Source: Streptomyces sp. NBC_01306 | GTDB lineage: Bacteria > Actinomycetota > Actinomycetes > Streptomycetales > Streptomycetaceae | Direction of reading: 5' to 3' | Assembly: GCF_026340465.1 (NCBI RefSeq) | Contig: NZ_JAPEPC010000001.1 | Span: 2,545,501 to 2,609,500, forward strand | DNA: 64,000 nucleotides | Shown here: piece after piece, positions 8,999 to 17,849 of the stretch | Layout of the letters: every line of letters starts with the position of its first letter | Position numbering within the stretch: position 1 is the stretch's first letter | Position numbers and translations under genes: made by a program | The notes under the pieces: generated by a model | What the model was told of the DNA's origin: nothing | Databases searched by the model: none | What the model saw: the letters and a program-made list of their open reading frames with translations, nothing else

Positions 8999-10603
8999 AT
9001 GACCAGCACCCGCACCACCGCCTGGCAAGAGCTCGTCACCTCGGCTCTGCTCGGTACCGACCGCAGGCCGGCGCCGACCGAGGGCGTTCCCCTGCTGGAC
9101 GCGGCCGCTCTGCACACCGTACGGCGCAGGGCAGGGCTGCTTCCCGCTGCCGCAGCCGCGCTGCCCTCCCCCGCTCCGGACGATCCCCGGCCCGAGCCGC
9201 CCGAGCCGGCCGGACGAAGACTGGCTCAACTGCTGGCCGGCCGATCCGGGTCCCCCGGATCGGGCGGACGGCGCGGTGCGGCGCCCGATCTCACCGAGTT
9301 GCTGCCCCAGTGGCTCGCGGCAGCTCTCCGGCACGGGTACCGCGCGCCGGCCTCGCAGTTGGACGCGCTGCTCGACGCGGCGCGGGCACGTACGGATCTG
9401 CGGCCGCAGGCACTCGCCTTCGCCGGAGCACGTGGATTGTGGCTCGCCCGGATCAACCCTGAGTGGAAATTCGCGCTGCGCAGCACGTCGGGCGCCGCGG
9501 CGCTGCCCGCACCCAGCGACACGGAAGCCGTTCAAAGCCTCTGGGAGGAAGGTCTGTTCGCCGAGCGCATGGCACTCCTCACCACCGTACGGACGGAGGC
9601 ACCGGCAGCCGGGATCGACCTGCTCGCCACGACGTGGTCCACGGAACGGGCCGAGGACCGCCTGCTGTTCCTCGACTCGTTGCGCACCGGACTCACGGAT
9701 GGGGACGAGCCCTTCCTGGAACGGGCCCTGGCCGACCGGAGCCGTAATGTCCGCTCCACCGCGGCAGAACTGCTCTCCGCACTGCCCACGTCCGCGCTGG
9801 CCGGGCGGATGGCCGACCGCGCAATGACGTGCGTCAGCCTGGACCTGTCCGAGGACCAGGTCCGGGTATCGGTCGAAGCACCGCACGAGTGCGATGCGGC
9901 GATGCAGCGCGACGGCGTGTCCGCGGTGCCACCGGCGGGACGGGGCGAGCGGTCCTGGTGGCTGGGCCAACTGGTGGAGGCGACCCCGCTCAGCGTCTGG
10001 ACCACCAGGTTGCGGGACCGCACACCAGACGCAATCGTCACCCTGCCGGTGGCGGACGGCTGGGGCGAGGAACTGCACGCCGCATGGTGCCGGGCCGCAG
10101 TGCGGCAGCGGGACACCGAATGGTCACGAGCGCTGCTCGCAGGCCCCGGCACGACGTCCCTCGCCGAGCGCGCGAAACTGCTGGCCGCGCTACCGGACGA
10201 CGAACGGGCATGCTGGGTAGCCGAGTTCATCGCGGGACACGGGTTGTCGGAAGCGTTCCAACTGCTGGCCGTCTGCGACGTCCCCTGGGCGGGACCGCTG
10301 GGCCGGGCCGTGGTGGACGCACTGGAAATCGCGAGGGATGCGGGCAGTTATCCCTGGAGCTTCAGCGGCGTCATGGGACTGGCCGAACGGTGCCTGGACC
10401 CCACCGAAGCACCACACCTCGAACTCCTCACCGCGATACCGGACGAAGAAGAGGGGGCGTCGCCGGGGGCAGGCGGGTACTGGTCGGAGGCATTCCAGCG
10501 GCTGGTGTCGACGTTGAAGCTGCGGGCTGCGATGGCCGCCGAACTGGCAGGGGAACCGACAGGGGAGGCGCGCTCGGCAGAAGTGATGGAACCGCGGGCG
10601 TGA
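8999..10603 (+). CDS. DUF5691 family protein
   Basis: The 534-residue cytoplasmic protein belongs to the DUF5691 family that follows SWIM genes in this module. It is almost wholly helical. A segment near residues 245-275 (ALADRSRNVRSTAAELLSAL) looks like a HEAT repeat, so an alpha-solenoid scaffold is a reasonable inference. There is no catalytic motif I recognise. The ATG follows a GGAGGGAACCG ribosome site. It lies 211 bases after the SWIM gene. That spacer is rich in GGCCTG-like repeats and could hold its own promoter, but cotranscription is likely. Confidence 0.82.
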   Translation: MTSTRTTAWQELVTSALLGTDRRPAPTEGVPLLDAAALHTVRRRAGLLPAAAAALPSPAPDDPRPEPPEPAGRRLAQLLAGRSGSPGSGGRRGAAPDLTELLPQWLAAALRHGYRAPASQLDALLDAARARTDLRPQALAFAGARGLWLARINPEWKFALRSTSGAAALPAPSDTEAVQSLWEEGLFAERMALLTTVRTEAPAAGIDLLATTWSTERAEDRLLFLDSLRTGLTDGDEPFLERALADRSRNVRSTAAELLSALPTSALAGRMADRAMTCVSLDLSEDQVRVSVEAPHECDAAMQRDGVSAVPPAGRGERSWWLGQLVEATPLSVWTTRLRDRTPDAIVTLPVADGWGEELHAAWCRAAVRQRDTEWSRALLAGPGTTSLAERAKLLAALPDDERACWVAEFIAGHGLSEAFQLLAVCDVPWAGPLGRAVVDALEIARDAGSYPWSFSGVMGLAERCLDPTEAPHLELLTAIPDEEEGASPGAGGYWSEAFQRLVSTLKLRAAMAAELAGEPTGEARSAEVMEPRA

Positions 10604-11133
10604 TGGCGCGTGGCCGGCTCACACAGCAAGGCTCCGCACGACCCGCCACGAACCCGGACGTGCTACCGCGTTACGCGCTCCCCGAAGCACGCAACGGCGA
10701 GGCACGCAACCGCAAAGTTGCGGCCCTGGGCGGTGGGAGTTGGGAGGCGGGAGGTGGTCGCGGCTGCCGACTGCGGGCCGCCGCCAGGCCAGTCGGAGGC
10801 AGGCGGGTCCGGCCCCTGGTGCCCGGACCGCCCTGCCTCCTGCTGCCGGGCGGTCCAGGTGGTCCAGACGTCCAGGTGGCCCAGGCGTCCGGGTGTCGGG
10901 ACCCAGGAATCAGGCCGTCATGAGGGCGGCCGGCCAGAAGATCGGCCAGGCACCGGACCAGGCGTCATGCGGCCAGGCCGTCCCGGGGTCGACCAGGCCG
11001 TCATGAGGGCGGCCGACCAGAAGGTGTCACCAGTGAGGAGGTGTCCCCCGCCAGGAGGTGCGGCAACAGCCAGGAGGTGCGGCAACCAAGATGCAGGGCA
11101 GCCCGGAGGTGGGTCGGCCGGGGAATCGATCGG
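10604..11133. repeat. gene-free spacer with direct repeats
   Basis: This 530-base spacer between convergent genes holds no credible gene. A 30-base direct repeat (10911-10940 and 10994-11023, one mismatch, core GTCATGAGGGCGGCCG) and a 17-base repeat CCAGGAGGTGCGGCAAC (about 11051-11067 and 11070-11086) are present. Short GGTCCAG/GTCCAGG runs fill the rest. Nothing resembles a mobile element. Confidence 0.7.
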
Positions 11134-11547
11134 TCAGGCGCCCGCGGGCTGGCGTACGTTCGCGTGGACCCAGTCCACGATGGATGTCGTGGTCGCGCCC
11201 GGGGTGAAGATCTCGGCGACACCCAGTTGCTTCAGCGGTGCGATGTCCGCTTCCGGGATGATCCCGCCGCCGAAGACCTTGATGTCCTCCGCGTCGCGCT
11301 CCTTCAGCAGCTCAAGCACCTTCGCGAAGAGCGTGTTGTGGGCGCCGGACAGGATGGAGAGCCCGATCGCGTCGGCGTCCTCCTGAATGGCGGTGCCCAC
11401 GATCTGCTCGGGCGTCTGGTGGAGGCCGGTGTAGATGACCTCCATACCGGCGTCCCGCAGCGCACGCGCGATGACCTTCGCCCCTCGATCGTGCCCGTCG
11501 AGACCCGGCTTCGCGACCACTACGCGGATCGGACCGACCACACCCAT
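11134..11547 (-). CDS. icmB: isobutyryl-CoA mutase small, B12-binding subunit
   Basis: The 137-residue protein is a stand-alone cobalamin-binding domain. The signature is complete: LDGHDRG with the cobalt-ligating His19, the SxL segment SILSG (64-68) and the GGG turn (93-95). The size matches IcmB (about 136 residues), which pairs with IcmA to interconvert isobutyryl-CoA and n-butyryl-CoA for polyketide and valine metabolism. No large subunit lies nearby, which is usual for icmB in Streptomyces. I start at MGVVGPIRV because upstream in-frame codons have no family similarity. A free-standing methylmalonyl-CoA mutase B12 domain is the alternative. Confidence 0.85.
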   Translation of the reverse strand: MGVVGPIRVVVAKPGLDGHDRGAKVIARALRDAGMEVIYTGLHQTPEQIVGTAIQEDADAIGLSILSGAHNTLFAKVLELLKERDAEDIKVFGGGIIPEADIAPLKQLGVAEIFTPGATTTSIVDWVHANVRQPAGA

Positions 11548-11559
11548 CACTGCCTCCAT

Positions 11560-11592
11560 GCACGATGCGAACGAACGTGAACGAACGTTATC
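11560..11592. promoter_or_regulatory. GAACGAACGT direct repeat upstream of icmB
   Basis: AACGAACGTG is repeated in tandem just upstream of icmB, ending GAACGAACGTTA. This last part matches the actinobacterial LexA box GAAC-N4-GTTC except at the final base. It may be an operator for icmB or for the divergent lipase gene, or chance. Confidence 0.3.
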
Positions 11593-11898
11593 CACAGCAT
11601 CCCGCAACCAGCCGTTTCACGGTGGTCAGGGAGGGGGAAATCACACATGGGACACATTCACTACGCGTCACACCCCGCGCCGGGCCGGAAATCCGGATGC
11701 CAGCTCCGCGCCAGGCATACGGGGGTGCCGCGCGACGGGAGCCGCAGGCGAGAGCGCCGCATCACCCGTACCATCGACTACACGGTGGATGGCACGGATA
11801 CCGACATGCCAGTTATGTCGGCCAGGGACTCTTCCGTGGCACCCATGAGTGCGTGTGGGGACAAGGTCGCCCCCATACGCCGTTCGGGAGGTCGCCCC

Positions 11899-12912
11899 AT
11901 GAAGGTGCTGCCGGATTTCCTCTCCCCCCAATGGCTGCTGCACCAGCTCCAGATTTCCTCCGTGCCACTGCGCGCCACAGCCCTCGACCTCGCGATCCTG
12001 GCCGGGCATGTGCTGCTCTACCCGTCCGGCATCGCGGATGAGCGTCGGATCGATCTGCCACTGAGCGCACCGCCCGGCGGACCCGCGGGTGTGCGAAGCG
12101 ACGACGGACCCACGTCGACCGGACAGCCGACCGAACACACGTCGACCAAACGCTCAGGACCGACTGTCGGCGAAACTCCCGACACCCCCCTCCGTAACCC
12201 GCACGGGCGGTCGCTCGGGCACCCACGTGCCGGGGAGTCCACGGTCGAGCACCTCCCCCCTCCCGGCCAGGGGCACCGGCCCGTCGTACTGCTCCACGGT
12301 TTCGTGGACAACCGCTCCGTCTTCGTGCTGCTGCGCCGTTCCCTCCTGCGGCACGGGTGGCAGCACCCGGAGTCGCTCAATTACTCGCTGCTGACCTGCG
12401 ACATCCGTGCAGCGGCCGAACTGCTGGGGCAACACATCGAGGAGATCTGCGCCCGCACGGGACATCAGGACGTCGACATCGTCGGACACAGCCTCGGCGG
12501 CCTGATCGGCCGGTACTACGTACAGCGACTCGGTGGCGACAGGCGGGTGCACACCCTCGTCACACTCGGCACGCCGCACGAAGGAACCCAGATCGCTCAA
12601 TTGATGAGCGCCCATCCACTCGTCCGGCAGATGCTCCCCCACTCGGACGTGATCGAGGAATTGCGCAGGCCCGCACCCGGCTGCCGCACCCGGTTCGTGA
12701 GTTTCTGGAGCGAACTCGACCATCTGATGATCCCGGTCGAGGCGGGCTGTATCGACCACCCCGACCTGATCACGACGAATGTGCGGGTCAGCGGCATCGG
12801 GCACCTCGCCCTGCCGGTGCACCCGGTCGTCGCCGCCGCCATCAGGGAGGCACTCGACGCATCCGACGAGACGGCCGCCGGCTCCGTGGAAAGCGTCATC
12901 TCGGTCGCCTGA
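11899..12912 (+). CDS. alpha/beta-hydrolase, lipase/esterase family
   Basis: The 337-residue hydrolase carries the nucleophile elbow GHSLGG near residues 195-200, preceded by VDIV and followed by LIGRYYVQRLGG, typical of triacylglycerol-lipase-like enzymes. The oxyanion strand is VVLLHGFVDN. The acid and base residues probably lie in the segment near FWSELD and in GIGHLAL. A hydrophobic N-terminal segment (LHQLQ to LYPSG, about 15-45) could anchor it to the membrane. I chose the ATG at 11899 because GGGAGG sits seven bases upstream; a longer open frame begins 250 bases earlier without support. It stands alone. Confidence 0.85.
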   Translation: MKVLPDFLSPQWLLHQLQISSVPLRATALDLAILAGHVLLYPSGIADERRIDLPLSAPPGGPAGVRSDDGPTSTGQPTEHTSTKRSGPTVGETPDTPLRNPHGRSLGHPRAGESTVEHLPPPGQGHRPVVLLHGFVDNRSVFVLLRRSLLRHGWQHPESLNYSLLTCDIRAAAELLGQHIEEICARTGHQDVDIVGHSLGGLIGRYYVQRLGGDRRVHTLVTLGTPHEGTQIAQLMSAHPLVRQMLPHSDVIEELRRPAPGCRTRFVSFWSELDHLMIPVEAGCIDHPDLITTNVRVSGIGHLALPVHPVVAAAIREALDASDETAAGSVESVISVA

Positions 12913-13177
12913 CGAGTGGCCGGAAAACGCGGGAATGAACGACTGAAAGAAAGGGAAGCGAGAACGGTCAAAGGCATTGATACGTCGAACGCTTCCCGAA
13001 CGCCGGGCCAAGGCTGCGCCCATAACCCCTCGAAAGACAGCCGAATGCCCGTTTCCCACGCGTCCGATACCTGCCGAAGATTGTCGCCGCCACGTACTGC
13101 CGGGTACAGTCGCGCCACTGCTTCCACCGGGGGTGCCCCCGACGCAGGGCCCTGCTGCCGAGGCGAGAGAGACGTTG

Positions 13178-14797
13178 GTGAACGACCAGCAAACCCACGC
13201 CGGGTATGTCGGAAACGACGATTACTCCGCCGGCAGCCCCACCGGTACTTTTGCCGTCGACCCGCTTTTCGGCGATATGCCGGGCGGATACACGACCCAG
13301 CCGCACGAAGCCCACCAAGCAGGACACAGCGGAGAGTGCAACGCCACTCAGTGGGACGCGGGCTCCCCGGACACCGGTTCCCACGGAACTCTCGGATACG
13401 GCACGCCGTACCAGCCGACCGGCCAGTGGCCAGTCCAGCCACAGGGACAGGCACAGGCACCGGCACCGGCACCGGCACCGGCACCGAGTTACGGCTATGC
13501 GACGCAGGTCGTCGACGGTCATGACACGGCCGGGTACGACACCACGGGCCAGTGGGACGCCCGTGCCTGGAACTCCAACGCCGGGAAAATCACCGGCCAG
13601 TTCGAGAATGCCGACGCCACCCAGCAGTGGCTCGCACAGCCCGATGGCGCCGCCCCGTACGACACCGGTACGTACGACACACACCTCTACAACACCGGCA
13701 CATACAGCACCGGCGCGTACGGCACCGACACCGGCGCCCATGACGCCACCGCCTGGAACTCCGCCGGTGAGGCGACTCCCCACGCCACCCAGCAGTTCGC
13801 CGCCGTCGATCTCCCGGATGTCACCCAGCCGGAACACACCGCTGAATTCCCGGTGTTCGCCGACCGCGACGGACTGGCCGAGTTCAGTGAGCCCGAGCTG
13901 CTGCCGGACGGGTCCGACTACCCAGACGAAACACACGGCACAGGCGACACAGACAACACAGCTGGTTCCTCCTCGGACGGCACCGCTCCCACCGCGTCGC
14001 ACCCGGCCCCCCACCCGGGATCCCACCCCGCCGCGCGCCGTGCCTCGGGTGGCCGGGGCGGGCGTCGCCGTACACCTGCCAAGCGTTCCGCGCTGCTGAC
14101 CATTGCCGTCCCCTCCGTCTGTGTGATGGGGGTGGCCGGAGTTGCCGCTGCGAGCGTCGGAGGGATCGGGGAGAGCGGCAAGGACAGCGACACGGCCACG
14201 CAGGCCGCCGCCGATCCGTCGTCCGTCAAGCCGGTGGCCGCCAACAGCAAGCTGGACAGCCAGCTCGCCGATCTCAGCCACGAGGCCGACGACTTCGCCG
14301 ACCGCGCCAGCCGTACGCAGGAGCGCATCGACCTGAAGCAGCGGCAGGCCACAGCGAAGAAGAAGGCCGAGGAGGAAGCCGCGCGCAAGGAAGCGGCCCG
14401 GCCGAAGTTCGTCCTGCCGGTGAAACAGAAGGGGCTCAGCGCCTACTTCGGCCAGGCCGGGGCCAACTGGATGTCCGTCCACACCGGTATCGACTTCCCC
14501 GTCTCCTACGGAACGCCCGTCATGGCCGCCACCGACGGAACCGTCCGTACGCAGTGGAACAGCGCCTACGGCAACATGGCCATGGTGACGTCGCCCGACG
14601 GCACCGAGACCTGGTACTGCCACCTCAGCAGCACCAAGATCCGCTCGGGCTCCGTCAAGGCGGGCCAGGTCATCGCGTACTCCGGGGACTCCGGGAACTC
14701 GACCGGGCCGCACATGCACTTCGAAGTACGGCCCCACAGCGGCGCGGCCATCGACCCGCTGCCGTGGCTCCGCAGCCACGGCCTCGACCCGACGTAG
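13178..14797 (+). CDS. M23 family metallopeptidase, membrane-anchored
   Basis: The 539-residue cell-wall endopeptidase has a long N-terminal region rich in Gln, Trp, Asn and Thr (about 1-285, probably disordered), then a membrane segment (about 306-328). A coiled coil follows near 355-405, then a C-terminal peptidase M23 domain. The zinc and catalytic residues are visible as HTGID, YCHLS and HMHFE. It probably cleaves peptide cross-links in peptidoglycan. I start at the GTG (13178) giving MNDQQTHAGYVG, preceded by GAGAGA. The DNA has a GCACCG run in the disordered part and a 9-base repeat that gives in-frame stops T*, T*, T* at the 3' end. Confidence 0.9.
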   Translation: MNDQQTHAGYVGNDDYSAGSPTGTFAVDPLFGDMPGGYTTQPHEAHQAGHSGECNATQWDAGSPDTGSHGTLGYGTPYQPTGQWPVQPQGQAQAPAPAPAPAPSYGYATQVVDGHDTAGYDTTGQWDARAWNSNAGKITGQFENADATQQWLAQPDGAAPYDTGTYDTHLYNTGTYSTGAYGTDTGAHDATAWNSAGEATPHATQQFAAVDLPDVTQPEHTAEFPVFADRDGLAEFSEPELLPDGSDYPDETHGTGDTDNTAGSSSDGTAPTASHPAPHPGSHPAARRASGGRGGRRRTPAKRSALLTIAVPSVCVMGVAGVAAASVGGIGESGKDSDTATQAAADPSSVKPVAANSKLDSQLADLSHEADDFADRASRTQERIDLKQRQATAKKKAEEEAARKEAARPKFVLPVKQKGLSAYFGQAGANWMSVHTGIDFPVSYGTPVMAATDGTVRTQWNSAYGNMAMVTSPDGTETWYCHLSSTKIRSGSVKAGQVIAYSGDSGNSTGPHMHFEVRPHSGAAIDPLPWLRSHGLDPT

Positions 14798-14891
14798 ACG
14801 ACGTAACCGACGTAACCGACCGACAGGCGTAGCCGGCGTGAACCGGCGTGAACCGGCGTGAACCGGCGTGAACCGGCGTGAACCGGCGTAG
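14790..14891. repeat. 9-base and 10-base tandem repeats after the M23 gene
   Basis: First come three CGACGTARN-type 9-base units carrying the real stop and two more in-frame stops (14795, 14804, 14813). Then about six copies of GTGAACCGGC follow with a 10-base period (about 14836-14891). They fill the space between the convergent M23 and pcrA genes. Confidence 0.85.
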
Positions 14892-14914
14892 CCGATGTGA
14901 ACCGGCCGGGGCGC

Positions 14915-17437
14915 CTACAGCTTCTCGACCGGTGCGTAGCGCAGCAGCAGCTTCTTCGGGCGTTCGTCGCCAAAGTCCACCGTGACCTGGGCATCCGCGC
15001 CCGACCCCGTCACCTGCATTACCGTTCCCAGGCCGAACTGGTCGTGCGTGACGCGGTCCCCCACGTTCAGCGTGATCACCGGCTTGTCGCCGGCCCGCCG
15101 CGTCGCGAATCCCGAAGCTCCGCCGGAGCCCGCACGTGAACGCGAAGAGGACAGCGAGGACGACAGCGACGAGGTGATCCCCGACGTCGGGCCCGCCGGG
15201 GCCGCCATCGCGCCCAGGCGCTTCCACTCCAGGTGCTGGGCGGGAATCTCCTCAAGGAAGCGTGAGGCGGGGTTGTACGAAGGCTGGCCCCATGCGCTGC
15301 GCAGCGTCGAGCGCGTCAGATACAGCCGCTCGCGGGCGCGCGTGATCCCCACGTACGCCAGCCGCCGCTCCTCCTCCAGCTCCTTGACCTGCCCGAGCGC
15401 ACGCATGTGCGGGAAGACGCCGTCCTCCATGCCGGTCAGGAACACCACGGGGAATTCGAGCCCCTTGGCCGTATGGAGCGTCATCAGGGTGATGACACCG
15501 GAGCCGTCCTCGTCCTCGTCGGGGATCTGGTCCGAGTCGGCGACCAGGGCGACCTTCTCCAGGAATTCGGCGAGCGTGCCCGTACCCTCCTCGTCGCCGC
15601 GCTCCTGCTCGAACTCCAGGGCGACAGCGGCGAGTTCCTGAAGGTTCTCGATACGCGTCTCGTCCTGCGGGTCGGTGGATGCCTGCAACTCCGCCAGATA
15701 GCCGGTCCGTTCGAAGACGGCCTCCAGCACCACGGCGGGCCCCGCGCCCGACTCGACGATGGTGCGCAACTCCTCCATCAGGACGTTGAACCGCTTCACC
15801 GCGTTGGCCGAGCGGGCCGCCATGCCGTACGCCTCGTCGACCCGGCGCAGCGCCTGCGGGAAACTGACCTTCTCCCGTTGCGCGAGTGCGTCGATCATCG
15901 CCTCCGCACGGTCGCCGATACCGCGCTTGGGCACGTTGAGGATCCGGCGGAGCGGGACGGTGTCCTCGGGATTGGCCAGGACCCGCAGATAAGCCAGCAC
16001 ATCGCGGACCTCCTTGCGCTCGTAGAACCGCACCCCGCCGACGACCTTGTACGGCAGGCCGACCCGGATGAAGATCTCCTCGAAGACACGGGACTGGGCG
16101 TTCGTCCGGTAGAAGACGGCGACATCGCCGGCCTTCGCGTCGCCCGCGTCGGTCAGCCGGTCGATCTCGTCGGCGACGAACTGCGCCTCGTCGTGCTCGG
16201 TGTCCGCGACATAGCCAATGATCTTCGCGCCCTCGCCGGCCTCGGTCCAGAGGTTCTTGGCGCGGCGGTTCTCGTTGCGCTCGATCACCGCGTTGGCGGC
16301 GGAGAGGATCGTCTGGGTGGAGCGGTAGTTCTGCTCCAGGAGGATCGTCGTCGCGTCCGGGTAGTCCTCCTCGAACTGGAGGATGTTACGGATCGTGGCC
16401 CCGCGGAACGCGTAGATGGACTGGTCCGCGTCACCGACGACGCATAGTTCGCCCGGCGCCCTGCCCTCGCCCGACGGGCCGACCAGTTCGCGTACCAGCG
16501 TGTACTGGGCGTGGTTGGTGTCCTGGTACTCGTCGACCAGGACGTGCCGGAAGCGCATCCGGTAGTGCTCCGCGACGTCCGGGAACGCCTGGAGCAGATG
16601 GACCGTCGTCATGATGATGTCGTCGAAGTCCAGCGCGTTGGCCTCGCGCAGCCGCGCCTGGTAGAGCGCGTATGCCTCAGCGAGGGTCTTCTCAAAGCCT
16701 CCCCCAGACTCCGTCTGGGAGGTGCCCCCAGCCGCCTGCCCGGCGAAGGTCTCCTCGTCGATCAGCTCGTTCTTCAGGTTCGAGATCTTGGCGCTGAAGG
16801 ACTTCGGCGGGAACTTCTTCGGGTCGAGGTCCAGATCGCGGCAGACCAGCGCCATCAGACGCTTGGAGTCGGCGGCGTCGTAGATCGAGAACGACGAGGT
16901 GAAGCCGAGCTTCTTCGACTCGCGGCGCAGGATCCGCACGCACGCGCTGTGGAAGGTCATGACCCACATCGCCTGGGCGCGCGGGCCTACCAGCTCCTCG
17001 ACGCGCTCCTTCATCTCACCCGCGGCCTTGTTGGTGAAGGTGATCGCGAGGATCTGGCCGGGGTGCACCCCGCGCGAGCCGAGCAGATGCCCGATCCGGT
17101 GGGTCAGCACCCGGGTCTTGCCGGACCCGGCACCGGCCACGATGAGCAGCGGGGAACCGGCGTGCACGACGGCGGCGCGCTGCTCGGCGTTCAGCCCTTC
17201 GAGCAGCGCCGCGGGGTCCACGGCGGGGCGCGGGGCGCCGTCGCGGTAGTACCCGTCACGCCGGGGCGGCTCCCCTTCCGTGGCGGGCCACGCACCGGCG
17301 AAGAGGTCGTGCGGAACCTCCTCCGGGGGGTGGCTCCCTCCGGCGTGGCCGCCGGCGGAGTCCTCGGCGGGCGGCGGGGGCTCTTCCTCCGGGGGCTGGA
17401 GGTTCGCCAGGAAGCTGTCATCAAAGAGGCTGCTCAT
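14915..17437 (-). CDS. pcrA: ATP-dependent DNA helicase PcrA/UvrD1
   Basis: The 840-residue superfamily 1A helicase unwinds DNA 3' to 5' in nucleotide-excision repair and replication restart. Motif I is GAGSGKTR (about residues 104-111), Ia is AITFTNKAAGEM, II is VDEYQDTN, III is GDADQSIYAFRGA, IV is EQNYRS and VI is VGITRARERL. The C-terminal KPVITLNVGDRVTHDQFGLG is the Tudor-like RNA polymerase-binding domain. The first 80 residues are acidic and Pro-rich. Between the motif Ia region and motif II an 11-residue GGTSQTESGGG insert is encoded by a dispersed hairpin repeat. The ATG lies close to a candidate damage-type promoter. Confidence 0.96.
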   Translation of the reverse strand: MSSLFDDSFLANLQPPEEEPPPPAEDSAGGHAGGSHPPEEVPHDLFAGAWPATEGEPPRRDGYYRDGAPRPAVDPAALLEGLNAEQRAAVVHAGSPLLIVAGAGSGKTRVLTHRIGHLLGSRGVHPGQILAITFTNKAAGEMKERVEELVGPRAQAMWVMTFHSACVRILRRESKKLGFTSSFSIYDAADSKRLMALVCRDLDLDPKKFPPKSFSAKISNLKNELIDEETFAGQAAGGTSQTESGGGFEKTLAEAYALYQARLREANALDFDDIIMTTVHLLQAFPDVAEHYRMRFRHVLVDEYQDTNHAQYTLVRELVGPSGEGRAPGELCVVGDADQSIYAFRGATIRNILQFEEDYPDATTILLEQNYRSTQTILSAANAVIERNENRRAKNLWTEAGEGAKIIGYVADTEHDEAQFVADEIDRLTDAGDAKAGDVAVFYRTNAQSRVFEEIFIRVGLPYKVVGGVRFYERKEVRDVLAYLRVLANPEDTVPLRRILNVPKRGIGDRAEAMIDALAQREKVSFPQALRRVDEAYGMAARSANAVKRFNVLMEELRTIVESGAGPAVVLEAVFERTGYLAELQASTDPQDETRIENLQELAAVALEFEQERGDEEGTGTLAEFLEKVALVADSDQIPDEDEDGSGVITLMTLHTAKGLEFPVVFLTGMEDGVFPHMRALGQVKELEEERRLAYVGITRARERLYLTRSTLRSAWGQPSYNPASRFLEEIPAQHLEWKRLGAMAAPAGPTSGITSSLSSSLSSSRSRAGSGGASGFATRRAGDKPVITLNVGDRVTHDQFGLGTVMQVTGSGADAQVTVDFGDERPKKLLLRYAPVEKL
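16698..16730. repeat. dispersed hairpin element inside pcrA
   Basis: A 33-base element begins CCTCCCCCAG, has an inverted arm CTGGGAGG and ends GTGCCCCCA. It is a multiple of three, so pcrA stays in frame and gains eleven residues. A close relative (CCTCCCCCAG ... CTGGGAGGGGCCCCCA) lies in the riboswitch upstream of the first C40 gene at about 17951-17989. Confidence 0.75.
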
Positions 17438-17446
17438 CGTTCACCG

Positions 17447-17469
17447 AGTCTAGGCCGAGCCAGTGACAG
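17447..17469 (-). promoter_or_regulatory. candidate pcrA promoter, RecA-NDp-like
   Basis: On the minus strand the sequence is CTGTCACTG, exactly eight bases, then TAGACT. Against TTGTCRGTG-N8-TANNNT this is seven of nine matches in the -35 part, with exact spacing and a full -10 match. The predicted transcript start is within a few bases of the pcrA ATG. Confidence 0.5.
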
Positions 17470-17587
17470 TCCGGGGCCGTACGTCCGACCGCCCTGGTCA
17501 CCACGTGAGCGACCGGTCGGCCTGTGCATCCGCCCGGCCCCGTGCACCCGCCTGGCCCCGTGCGACCGGCTGCCCACCCGCTGCCCG

Positions 17588-17647
17588 TCCCGGGTCCGGG
17601 TCCGGGTCCGGGTCCGGGTCCGGGTCCGGGTCCGGGTCCGGGTCCGC
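17588..17647. repeat. GGGTCC hexamer repeat
   Basis: About nine uninterrupted GGGTCC hexamers lie between pcrA and the C40 gene. It is a simple-sequence tract in which copy number should vary among strains; it could also form a G-rich secondary structure. Confidence 0.9.
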
Positions 17648-17849
17648 GACAAGGTCACGAAAATGTATCGGGCATATCGAACATCAGTCTTCCCACCCGT
17701 CACAGGAGTTGGCTATCTTGCTCGCTCAGGACCGCACGTACCCCCCTCGGCGAACCGCGCCGGAGCGAGCGGTCCGCGCCGAGTCCGCTCTGCCGTACGA
17801 CGTGCGATGCGATGCGATGTGTGACGTACGACGCGTGGCAGATGGAGCC

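Noticed and set aside
10911..11023. 30-base direct repeat as ends of a mobile element
   Set aside because: The repeats are direct, only 83 bases apart, and no transposase or inverted ends are present.
11647..11898. N-terminal extension of the lipase gene
   Set aside because: The open frame continues upstream, but a good ribosome site precedes the ATG at 11899 and the upstream residues look like translated promoter DNA.
12913..13177. A riboswitch upstream of the M23 peptidase gene
   Set aside because: The long leader is suggestive, but I could not find the conserved ydaO blocks or another known aptamer.
17588..17647. Possible CRISPR or origin-like array
   Set aside because: The units are six bases with no spacers; it is a simple-sequence tract.
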